Shown here: positions 1 through 5,777 of the stretch, piece after piece
Layout: the number at the start of each line of letters is the position of its first letter
How positions within the stretch are numbered: the first letter of the stretch is position 1
From: Candidatus Calditenuaceae archaeon JGI OTU-1
GTDB lineage: Archaea; Thermoproteota; Nitrososphaeria_A; Caldarchaeales; Calditenuaceae
Length of the DNA stretch: 5,976 bases
Assembly (NCBI GenBank): GCA_000494145.1
Contig: AWOE01000009.1
Span: 1-5,976, forward strand
Direction: 5' to 3'
Notes under the pieces: generated by a model
Told to the model about the DNA's origin: nothing
What the model saw: only the letters and a program-made list of their open reading frames with translations
Database searches by the model: none
Program-made: the position numbers and the translations under genes

Positions 1-95
1 CGTCGTTAGATTGCGGGGCAGTCCGCTGGAAAAACGTCTCACGCTCGGTCGTCTATGGGAAGCGATACCGACACGAGGCGTATCACAAAAATTCT
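1..95 (+). repeat. Left arm of a perfect 95-bp inverted repeat
   Basis: Every base from 1 to 95 is the complement of the base at 5698 minus its position, so this arm equals the reverse complement of 5603-5697 with no mismatch. The match stops at 96 (T, facing C at 5602). Its left limit is unknown because the window begins here. The arm encodes no recognisable protein, has no tRNA features, and carries no short terminal repeats of its own as a miniature transposon would. Its inner edge runs into the TATA-like signal of the binding-protein gene, so it looks like that gene's native upstream region. It also contains a weak 7-bp hairpin at 62-86. Confidence 0.97.
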
Positions 96-100
96 TAAGT
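84..100 (+). promoter_or_regulatory. Putative archaeal promoter (BRE/TATA-like) for the transporter operon
   Basis: An A/T-rich run, acaaaaattcttaag, lies about 25-30 nt upstream of the ATG at 123. That is the spacing expected between a TATA box and the start of a transcript with little or no leader. The A-rich part could serve as the BRE and attcttaa as the TATA element. The inverted repeat ends inside it at 95. A second A/T-rich stretch at 112-122 is too close to the start codon to act as a TATA box for this gene. The match to a TATA consensus is loose. Confidence 0.4.
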
Positions 101-122
101 AGAGGGGGTAACTTATTAATTA

Positions 123-1751
123 ATGCGAGGGGAAATGAACAAGAACCGAGCCTTATCGAGGACCACTGCTATCGCCATCGTGGTCGTCGCCGTCCTCATC
201 GTGGTAGGGGGCGTCGCGGCATATTACATGACAGCTGCAGGGCCCCAAGCTCCGACCCCGAAGAGGATAAAGGAGACGCTCATCATCGGAACGACCGACT
301 CGGTCCAGACGACGCTCGATCCTGCGGAGGCATACGATTACCTCGGAGTGAACATAATACAGAACTTGGGCGAGGGGCTCTTCGCCTATGAGCCGTCTAC
401 CACAAGGATCGTCAACAAGTTAGCGGAAAGCTACACGATCAGCTCGGACAGAAAGGTATGGGAAATTAAGATCAGGACGGATGCGAAGTTCCAGGACGGG
501 ACGCCACTAACTGCACATGACGTAGTCTGGTCCTGGGAAAGGACGATAAAACTGAACCAGGATCCGGCATTCCTGATCGCTGACCTGATCGAGAGGGCCG
601 AGGCCGTCGACAGGAGCACCATCAAAGTTTACCTCAAGGAGCCCTTTGAGGAGACCTACGTCAAGGCCCTGCTCTCCACATGGGTGGCGTTTCCCGTGAA
701 CCCGAAGACTTCGCCGATGGAGGTGGTCAAGCCTCCGAGGACCCTGGACATGATAGGGCCCTACAAGCTTCAGGAGTGGAGGCCGGGAGAGCACATAGTC
801 CTCGTCGCGAACCCCGACTACTACGGCGAGAAACCCAAGACGCCTACCGTGATAATCAGGTTCTACAAGGACCCGCAGTCCCTCAGGCTTGCGATAGAGA
901 GGGGAGAGATAGACGTGGCTTTCAGGACTCTCAGCCCTGCAGACCTCAAGGACCTCCTCAACAATCCAAGGCTGCAGGTGGTGTCAGGCCCGGGGATAGC
1001 CCCAATAAGGTACATGGTCTTCAACGTCAACAAGGAGCCCTTCAACAACAAGCTGGTGAGACAGGCTATAGCCTACCTCGTTGACAGGAACGCGATCGTG
1101 AACACGGTCTTCATGGGAAGGTTCGCCCAGCCGCTCTACAGCATGGTCCCGATCGGCTTCTTAGGTCACAAGGACTCCTTCAAGGAAGTCTACGGCGATC
1201 GCCCGAACGTGGAGAGGGCAAAGGCTCTCCTCAGGCAGGCCGGCTTCAGCGAGACCAACAAGCTGAGGATGGAGCTCTGGTACACCCCGATCAGGTACAC
1301 ACCTGCGGAGGGAGACATAGCGGCCATCCTCAAGCAGAACTTAGAGGCTTCCGGGATGATAGAGGTAGAGCTGAAGAGCGCGGACTGGGCCACTTACAGG
1401 ACCCTCTTCCGCGAGGAGAAGATAGCTGTTTGGCTCTTGGGATGGTTCCCGGACTTCCTCGACCCCGACAACTACGTCAGGCCCTTCTACCATTCTAAGG
1501 CGAACGGATGGCTTCGCGTCAACTACGCCGATCCGGACGCCGACGAGCTCATCGACCAACAGATACTCATGCCCACCAACGAGAGGGTGAGGGTGCTAGG
1601 CATGATACAGGACAAGGTGGCTGAGGACGCTCCGATAATCCCGCTATGGCAGGAAGGCCAGTATGCAATTGCCCAGCCGAACGTCAAGGGGATAGTGCTC
1701 GACACTTCCCAGATCTTCAGATACTATCTGATCTACGCTGAACTCACGTGA
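123..1751 (+). CDS. Family 5 (peptide/nickel-type) ABC transporter substrate-binding protein
   Basis: This is the extracellular receptor of the importer, which captures an oligopeptide or similar oligomer and hands it to the two permeases. The 542-residue product has a charged N-terminus, one hydrophobic segment (about residues 14-35), a short Pro/Thr-rich linker (about 38-48), and then an SBP_bac_5 fold. Family hallmarks are visible: TLDPAEAYD (64-72), an NLGEGLFAYEP stretch (81-91), the FQDGTPLTAHDVVWSWER segment (123-140), and the central FNVNKEPFNNKLVRQAIAY block. There is no lipobox Cys and no C-terminal membrane anchor. Instead RALS before the hydrophobic segment resembles an archaeal class III (pilin-like) signal. 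ATG 123 fits the promoter spacing. ATG 135 is equally possible and would give 538 residues, but the G-rich run at 129-132 is too close to it to be a good ribosome site. Family 5 proteins in thermophiles may also bind sugar oligomers, so the substrate is not settled. Confidence 0.93.
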   Translation: MRGEMNKNRALSRTTAIAIVVVAVLIVVGGVAAYYMTAAGPQAPTPKRIKETLIIGTTDSVQTTLDPAEAYDYLGVNIIQNLGEGLFAYEPSTTRIVNKLAESYTISSDRKVWEIKIRTDAKFQDGTPLTAHDVVWSWERTIKLNQDPAFLIADLIERAEAVDRSTIKVYLKEPFEETYVKALLSTWVAFPVNPKTSPMEVVKPPRTLDMIGPYKLQEWRPGEHIVLVANPDYYGEKPKTPTVIIRFYKDPQSLRLAIERGEIDVAFRTLSPADLKDLLNNPRLQVVSGPGIAPIRYMVFNVNKEPFNNKLVRQAIAYLVDRNAIVNTVFMGRFAQPLYSMVPIGFLGHKDSFKEVYGDRPNVERAKALLRQAGFSETNKLRMELWYTPIRYTPAEGDIAAILKQNLEASGMIEVELKSADWATYRTLFREEKIAVWLLGWFPDFLDPDNYVRPFYHSKANGWLRVNYADPDADELIDQQILMPTNERVRVLGMIQDKVAEDAPIIPLWQEGQYAIAQPNVKGIVLDTSQIFRYYLIYAELT

Positions 1752-1765
1752 GCAGTCGCATCAAA

Positions 1766-1776
1766 TTTTATTTTTT
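1766..1776 (+). terminator. T-rich tract, putative partial archaeal terminator after the binding-protein gene
   Basis: TTTTATTTTTT begins 15 nt after the TGA stop of the binding-protein gene, in the only real gap of the operon. Archaeal RNA polymerase can terminate at T-rich tracts without a strong hairpin, and I see no stable hairpin just upstream. A leaky stop here would make more receptor than permease and ATPase, a common stoichiometry for such importers. That role is inference. Confidence 0.5.
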
Positions 1777-1804
1777 GTGCATCTTTGATGACGAGGGAGG
1801 GCAG

Positions 1805-2821
1805 ATGGGCCTGCGAGATTACGTCGTCAAGAGGATCCTGCTGATGATACCAATAGTCTTCGTTCTGCTCACCATCGTCTTCGTCCTCCTAAGGGCCCTT
1901 CCGGGAGACCCGGTTACGATGCTGGAGGGAAAGGACATCCCGGAGGAGGTTCTGGCCAGAAGGCGGGCGGAGCTCGGTCTGGACCAGCCGTTGCACGTAC
2001 AGTACCTCAACTACCTCGCCTCTGTCCTGAGGGGAGACCTCGGATATACCGCACTCGAGAGGATCCCCGTCGCGGAGTACATCGCTATGAGGCTGCCAGC
2101 CACGGTAGAGCTTGCGCTGGCTGCATCGCTGCTCTCCATTATGATAGGGGTTGCCCTCGGGATGCTCGCGTCCTTTTACAGAACTAAGACGACGCTGCCG
2201 GTGGTCAAAATCTACTCCTCCGTGACCTTCGCGATCCCGGTCTTCTACTTGGGGCTTCTGCTCCAGGCCACGCTCGGGGTCGGTGCCGGTCTCTTCCCTA
2301 CAGGCGGTAGGCTCAGCGCACTCAACGAGGTCGCACTATCTCCGAGGCCCACAGGTTTCGTAGTCGTGGACGCCTTCATTGTAGGGAAACCGTGGATCGT
2401 GGTGGACTTCCTGCACCATCTCGCCCTGCCGTCGCTCACCCTCGGGATCTACCTCTCGAGCGTGTTCGCAAGGGTCACCTACCTGACTTTGGCCGAGGTA
2501 ACGTCCCAAGATTACTTCACCGCCGGTAGGTCGAGGGGCCTGACCAAGACGATGCTCGTCTTGAGATATGGGATGAGGAACGCGATGATACCGCTGATTA
2601 CCATGGCAGGACTCCAGGTCGCAGCCCTATTGGGTGGGGCGGTCCTTACCGAGACCGTCTTCAACTGGCCGGGAATCGGCTACGTGGTCTACGAAGGGAT
2701 ACTGAAGAGGGATTACGTGTTAGTCCAAGGGGCGGTGACGATCTACGCTATTATTGTTGCAGTTGTAAATTTGGTGGTGGACATTGTCTACGCGTACATC
2801 GACCCGCGGATCAGGTACTGA
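1805..2821 (+). CDS. Peptide-type ABC transporter permease, DppB/OppB family
   Basis: This is the first of two membrane subunits that form the import channel. The 338-residue product has the DppB layout: an N-terminal membrane segment (about 11-29) followed by the family motif LPGDP (32-36), a long extracytoplasmic loop, and five further hydrophobic segments (roughly 101-124, 135-157, 205-226, 262-285 and 309-331). The ATPase-coupling EAA-like loop is at 239-263, around GRSRGLTKTMLVLRYGMRN. The C-terminus DPRIRY is typical. I chose ATG 1805 because GGGAGG at 1795-1800 lies 4 nt upstream and the protein then begins in family style (MGLRDYVVKRIL). An in-frame GTG at 1748 would add 19 residues translated from the T-rich gap and is unlikely. 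The gene lies 53 nt after the binding-protein gene and overlaps the next permease by 38 nt. Confidence 0.94.
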   Translation: MGLRDYVVKRILLMIPIVFVLLTIVFVLLRALPGDPVTMLEGKDIPEEVLARRRAELGLDQPLHVQYLNYLASVLRGDLGYTALERIPVAEYIAMRLPATVELALAASLLSIMIGVALGMLASFYRTKTTLPVVKIYSSVTFAIPVFYLGLLLQATLGVGAGLFPTGGRLSALNEVALSPRPTGFVVVDAFIVGKPWIVVDFLHHLALPSLTLGIYLSSVFARVTYLTLAEVTSQDYFTAGRSRGLTKTMLVLRYGMRNAMIPLITMAGLQVAALLGGAVLTETVFNWPGIGYVVYEGILKRDYVLVQGAVTIYAIIVAVVNLVVDIVYAYIDPRIRY

Positions 2822-3740
2822 GATCGCCGGCTCAACTGCCGCGCTCCTGGCATCCCGACTGAGGTCTCTAGGCGAGCAGCGCTCCCTCTCAGCAGGCCTC
2901 CTCATCCTCGCCGTGGTCGTCTTCCTCGCTCTGGCTGGAGAGTACCTCACGCCCTTCGATCCCACACTGAGCGTTGTAGCAGTAGGCGGTAAGATCCACA
3001 ACATCCCGCCGCTCCTACCTCCCGGATCGACCGTCAGGATAGACGAACGGACGGAGCTCCTCTTCGTCCTCGGGACAGATCATCTCGGAAGGGACGTGCT
3101 GAGCCGGATCGTCACGGGCGCTAGGTTCGTGCTGACGGTGGCCCTCGTCGCCACAGCGATCTCAGCGGCTATCGGCGTCACTCTGGGCCTCCTCTCGGGG
3201 TACGTGGGTGGGGCGCTGGACAGGGTCGTCTCGCTGGTGATGGATTCGATGTACGCCTTTCCTGGACTTGTCCTCGCTATAGCGGTGGCAGCCCTGCTCG
3301 GGACCGGGATTCTGAACATGGCGACGGCGATCGCAGTCGTATACATTCCGTCATACTATAGGATGGTTCGTGGCGCTGTGCTCTCCCTAAAGTCCCTCCC
3401 CTTCGTAGAAGCCCTCAGGGTCATGGGAATGGACACCCCCTCCATACTATTCAGACACATCGCACCCAATGCGCTTTACTCGATCATCGCTGTGCTGCCG
3501 ATGAACTTCGCGGACGCAGTCATAACGGAGGCCGCACTCTCCTTCCTCGGTCTGGGGATCTCGCCTCCTACACCTGATTGGGGGTACGACCTCAACACGG
3601 GGAGAAGGTACTTTCTGAGCGGACACTGGTGGATAGGCGCCTTTCCGGGCATGATGATCGTCCTGACGGTGCTGGGTTTCCTGCTGGTGGGAGAGGGGCT
3701 CGGTGAGAGGTTCAACCCCAGACGCCTGATGAGGAGGTGA
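2784..3740 (+). CDS. Peptide-type ABC transporter permease, DppC/OppC family
   Basis: This is the second channel-forming subunit, pairing with the DppB-type protein. The product of 318 residues has a polar N-terminus, a first membrane segment (about 37-52), the family motif around FDPT (58-61), and the conserved LGTDHLGRDVLSRI stretch (96-109). Further membrane segments lie at about 115-140, 158-173, 175-190, 230-258 and 283-303. The EAA loop that docks an ATPase is at 209-229 (EALRVMGMD through HIAPN), and the C-terminal side carries the usual LSFLGLGI (252-259) and PDWGYDL (264-270). The frame opens after a stop at 2766-2768 and has no ATG or GTG near its beginning, so TTG 2784 is the best start. 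A GGTGGTGG run at 2773-2780 lies 3 nt upstream. The 38-nt overlap with the preceding gene suggests translational coupling. The exact start is less certain than the gene itself. Confidence 0.92.
   Translation: MSTRTSTRGSGTEIAGSTAALLASRLRSLGEQRSLSAGLLILAVVVFLALAGEYLTPFDPTLSVVAVGGKIHNIPPLLPPGSTVRIDERTELLFVLGTDHLGRDVLSRIVTGARFVLTVALVATAISAAIGVTLGLLSGYVGGALDRVVSLVMDSMYAFPGLVLAIAVAALLGTGILNMATAIAVVYIPSYYRMVRGAVLSLKSLPFVEALRVMGMDTPSILFRHIAPNALYSIIAVLPMNFADAVITEAALSFLGLGISPPTPDWGYDLNTGRRYFLSGHWWIGAFPGMMIVLTVLGFLLVGEGLGERFNPRRLMRR
3733..3740 (+). promoter_or_regulatory. Strong Shine-Dalgarno site for the first ATPase gene
   Basis: GGAGGTGA is a full-length match to the archaeal ribosome-binding consensus and includes the TGA stop of the preceding permease gene. 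It lies 4 nt before the GTG at 3745, which fixes that start. A ribosome finishing the permease would be in place to start the ATPase. Confidence 0.75.
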
Positions 3741-3744
3741 GAGC

Positions 3745-4686
3745 GTGCTGCTCGAGGTCCAAGGTTTGAGGATAGGGTACGACACGGGGAGAGGGAAGTT
3801 GGAGGTTGTGGCCGGAGTCGACCTAAAGGTCGGCCGTGAGGAGATTCTTGGGCTGGTGGGTGAGAGCGGGTCGGGGAAGACGACGCTGGCCCTCGCGGTT
3901 CTCAGAATACTGCCTGAATGGGGCACTGTCCTCGGGGGCCGGATCCTCTTCGATGGGCTAGATCTCCTGCGAATGAGCGAGGAAGAGATGAGGAGGATAA
4001 GAGGAAGGAGGATCTCCATGGTCTTTCAGGACCCCTACTCGAGCCTGAACCCGACATCGAGGATAAGGGACCACTTCCTCGAACTCTACAGGGCCCACTA
4101 CGGCCATGTGGATGAGAAAGAGGTGCTGGAGAAGGCAGGGACCCTGCTCAGGATCGTTGGTGTGCCGGAGGAGAAGCTTCACGATTACCCCCACCAGCTC
4201 TCAGGTGGGCAGAGGCAGAGGGTTGCCATAGCGTTGGCGATAGCGCTGAAGCCCGAGCTGGTGATCCTTGACGAGCCGACCTCCTCCCTCGACGTCCTAG
4301 TGGAAGCCCAGCTCATGGAGCTCTTCAAGGACCTCAGGAAGAGGGAGCGGATATCGATGGTTTTCATCACGCACAACTTGGGCATCCTATCCGAGCTGGC
4401 CGACAGGATAGCAGTAATGTATGCAGGCAAGATAGTGGGGGTCTCGCCAACCGAGAAGCTCTTCGCGGACCCCCTTCACCCGTACACCAGGGCCCTGATC
4501 GACTCAGTACCCACAATCGGTTCTGACGAGTTAAGGACCATAAGCGGGGAACCCCCCGATTTGAGAAATCCGCCCAAAGGATGCAGGTTCCATCCGAGGT
4601 GTCCGTTCGCGATGGACGTGTGCCGGGTCGCTGAGCCCGTTATGAAGGACGTTGGGGGAAGGGAGGTTGCGTGTCATCTCTACTGA
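3745..4686 (+). CDS. Peptide-type ABC transporter ATPase, DppD/OppD family
   Basis: This is one of two cytoplasmic ATP-hydrolysing subunits that drive import. All catalytic motifs of the 313-residue protein are intact: Walker A GESGSGKT (39-46), Q-loop Gln95 in VFQDP, signature LSGGQ (152-156), Walker B ILDEP with Asp176 and Glu177, D-loop SSLD (180-183) and H-loop His210. The C-terminal extension is the oligopeptide-transporter type (HPY, 245-247). It carries Cys280, Cys286, Cys293 and Cys310, spaced like the four ligands that hold a 4Fe-4S cluster in structurally studied DppD/OppD proteins. It starts with GTG 3745 behind a strong ribosome site and stops at 4684-4686, inside the beginning of the next ATPase gene. 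It shares two long near-identical DNA blocks with that paralogue. The intact tail is a useful reference for what the second ATPase has lost. Confidence 0.95.
   Translation: MLLEVQGLRIGYDTGRGKLEVVAGVDLKVGREEILGLVGESGSGKTTLALAVLRILPEWGTVLGGRILFDGLDLLRMSEEEMRRIRGRRISMVFQDPYSSLNPTSRIRDHFLELYRAHYGHVDEKEVLEKAGTLLRIVGVPEEKLHDYPHQLSGGQRQRVAIALAIALKPELVILDEPTSSLDVLVEAQLMELFKDLRKRERISMVFITHNLGILSELADRIAVMYAGKIVGVSPTEKLFADPLHPYTRALIDSVPTIGSDELRTISGEPPDLRNPPKGCRFHPRCPFAMDVCRVAEPVMKDVGGREVACHLY
4192..4233 (+). repeat. DNA block shared with the second ATPase gene (signature region)
   Basis: Positions 4192-4222 are identical to 5165-5195 over 31 bp. After one mismatch the identity continues for another 10 bp (4224-4233 with 5197-5206). 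The block encodes HQLSGGQRQR. Conservation of the protein is expected here, but identical third codon positions are not required. Confidence 0.85.
4582..4617 (+). repeat. 36-bp DNA block shared with the second ATPase gene (cysteine motif)
   Basis: This segment is identical base for base to 5561-5596 and encodes CRFHPRCPFAMD of the C-terminal cysteine motif. No synonymous site differs across 12 codons, whereas flanking parts of the two genes differ freely. The copy in the second gene ends only 6 bp before the inverted-repeat junction at 5602/5603. Confidence 0.9.
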
Positions 4687-5659
4687 TGAGGGAAGGGCTC
4701 TGGTAGAGGCGAGGGAGGTCAAGGTTCACTACAAGGTCTCGACGGGCCTCTTAGAGACACTTCTCGGGAGAGCGAAGGTCGTGAGGGCTGTCGACGGAGT
4801 CAACCTCTCGATACCGAGAGGGGGGTCGGTCGGGCTCGTCGGCGAGAGCGGCTCAGGAAAGACAACGCTCGGAAGGGCGCTGTTGGGACTGGTGGAGCTC
4901 GAGGGCGGGTCGGTGCTGTTCGACGGCACGGACATCAGCTCCCTGAAGGGCAGCGCTTTGAAGGCCTTCAGGAGGAGGACCCAGATGGTCTTCCAAGACC
5001 CTTACACCAGCCTCGATCCTAGGATGAAAATCGGACACCAGGTGGAAGAGCCCCTCAGGGTCCACGGGATCTGCGGCAACAAGGAGGAAAGGAGGCAGAG
5101 GGTGCTGGAGATGCTCGAGAAAGTTGGGCTCGTACCAGCTGCCGAATTCTACTCGAGATATCCTCACCAGCTCTCAGGTGGGCAGAGGCAGAGGGCTGCC
5201 ATAGCGAGGGCCCTCGTGGTAGGACCGGAGTTCCTCGTGGCCGACGAGCCGGTCTCCAACCTCGATGTCTCGGCGCGGGCCCAGATACTGAGGCTTCTCA
5301 GGGATCTGAGGAAGGAGATGAACCTCACATTGCTGTTCATAACTCACGACCTCGCTGCTGCCTGGAGCGTCTGTGACAGGATCGACGTCATGTACCTCGG
5401 CAGAATTGTGGAGGAGGGAGCACGGGAGGAAGTGCTTCGGGATCCGCTCCACCCGTATACGCAAGCGCTGGTCTCAGTCACCCGGGATCCTAAGCGAAGA
5501 AAAGGTGAAGGGCCCAAGATCTCCGGCGAAGTCCCATCACCCATGAACGTCCCCCAGGGCTGCAGGTTCCATCCGAGGTGTCCGTTCGCGATGGACATAT
5601 GCAGAATTTTTGTGATACGCCTCGTGTCGGTATCGCTTCCCATAGACGACCGAGCGTGA
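4652..5659 (+). CDS. Peptide-type ABC transporter ATPase, DppF/OppF family, with 3' end replaced
   Basis: This is the partner ATPase of the importer. Catalytic motifs are complete: Walker A GESGSGKT (64-71), Q-loop Gln115, signature LSGGQ (174-178), Walker B VADEP with Asp198 and Glu199, D-loop SNLD (202-205) and H-loop His232. The C-terminal extension includes HPYT (267-270) and three cysteines, 304, 310 and 317. The codon of Cys317 ends at 5602, the last base before the inverted repeat. Residues 318-335 are read from the repeat, resemble no ATPase tail, and end at a TGA inside it (5657-5659). The fourth cysteine and final beta strand found in the sister protein are therefore missing. The nucleotide-binding domain could still fold and work. 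The start is uncertain: TTG 4652 overlaps the upstream gene by 35 nt, TTG 4667 is an alternative, and the ABC domain proper begins near residue 17. If the junction is an artefact, the real gene continues normally. Confidence 0.88.
   Translation: MGEGRLRVISTDEGRALVEAREVKVHYKVSTGLLETLLGRAKVVRAVDGVNLSIPRGGSVGLVGESGSGKTTLGRALLGLVELEGGSVLFDGTDISSLKGSALKAFRRRTQMVFQDPYTSLDPRMKIGHQVEEPLRVHGICGNKEERRQRVLEMLEKVGLVPAAEFYSRYPHQLSGGQRQRAAIARALVVGPEFLVADEPVSNLDVSARAQILRLLRDLRKEMNLTLLFITHDLAAAWSVCDRIDVMYLGRIVEEGAREEVLRDPLHPYTQALVSVTRDPKRRKGEGPKISGEVPSPMNVPQGCRFHPRCPFAMDICRIFVIRLVSVSLPIDDRA
5165..5206 (+). repeat. DNA block shared with the first ATPase gene (signature region)
   Basis: This is the second copy of the block at 4192-4233, with one mismatch (C at 5196 for T at 4223). 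It encodes HQLSGGQRQR of the ABC signature. Confidence 0.85.
5561..5596 (+). repeat. 36-bp DNA block shared with the first ATPase gene (cysteine motif)
   Basis: This is the exact second copy of 4582-4617. Divergence resumes at once after it (acatatgc here, gtgtgcc there), and the inverted repeat then begins at 5603. Confidence 0.9.
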
Positions 5660-5697
5660 GACGTTTTTCCAGCGGACTGCCCCGCAATCTAACGACG
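5603..5697 (-). repeat. Right arm of the perfect 95-bp inverted repeat
   Basis: This is the exact reverse complement of 1-95. Its inner edge at 5602/5603 interrupts the second ATPase gene. The first three bases, AGA, still encode the Arg expected after the cysteine (the sister protein also has CR), so the true breakpoint may lie a few bases inside the arm through microhomology. Read on the minus strand, the arm brings the A-rich half of the putative transporter promoter to face back into the ATPase gene. Beyond 5697 the sequence runs without an obvious boundary into the uL10 promoter region. A weak 7-bp hairpin with one G-U type pair sits at 5612-5636. Confidence 0.97.
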
Positions 5698-5724
5698 CTA
5701 AACGACGGAACGGTCCTTTTCGGA

Positions 5725-5736
5725 GTGCGTTCGCAC
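5725..5736. promoter_or_regulatory. Short palindrome upstream of the uL10 TATA box, possible operator
   Basis: GTGCG-TT-CGCAC is a 5-bp inverted repeat with a 2-nt centre, located 10 nt before the TATA-like box. The location would suit a dimeric transcription factor, but arms this short arise readily by chance in GC-rich DNA. Confidence 0.2.
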
Positions 5737-5746
5737 GGTCTGGACG

Positions 5747-5756
5747 TACATATTTA
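5747..5756 (+). promoter_or_regulatory. TATA-box promoter of the uL10 gene
   Basis: TACATATTTA stands out in a GC-rich setting and is centred about 26 nt before the GTG at 5778. That is the normal archaeal distance from TATA box to transcription start, so the mRNA probably begins at or next to the start codon, giving a leaderless transcript. Confidence 0.65.
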
Positions 5757-5777
5757 ACGAGGTTGGGAGCCCGGAGC

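Noticed and set aside
1..95. tRNA, box C/D RNA or miniature transposon in the repeat arm
   Set aside because: There is no T-loop motif or cloverleaf and no D box (CTGA) to pair with the loose gtgata match. No short terminal repeats or target-site duplications are visible at the arm edges.
11..391. 126-codon open frame on the + strand beginning in the left repeat arm (TTG start)
   Set aside because: Most of it overlaps the binding-protein gene in another frame, and the protein is Arg-rich with no recognisable domain. Its first 27 residues recur on the minus strand at the right arm only because the DNA is an inverted repeat.
1748..1804. GTG 1748 as the start of the first permease
   Set aside because: It would translate the T-rich gap into 19 residues foreign to the family, while ATG 1805 has a ribosome site and a typical N-terminus.
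3447..4019. 190-codon frame on the minus strand across the permease/ATPase boundary
   Set aside because: It lies wholly opposite two well-supported genes and its product is low-complexity, rich in Pro, Ser and Arg, with no domain.
5659..5670. T5 tract just after the altered ATPase stop as a terminator
   Set aside because: Five T residues with no hairpin are too weak a signal, and the tract belongs to the repeat arm, where it also occurs upstream of the operon on the opposite strand.
5599..5757. 52-codon ATG frame on the + strand crossing the right junction and repeat arm
   Set aside because: Its start codon comes from the broken ATPase gene, it spans the rearrangement junction, it overlaps the uL10 TATA box, and its product shows no known motif.
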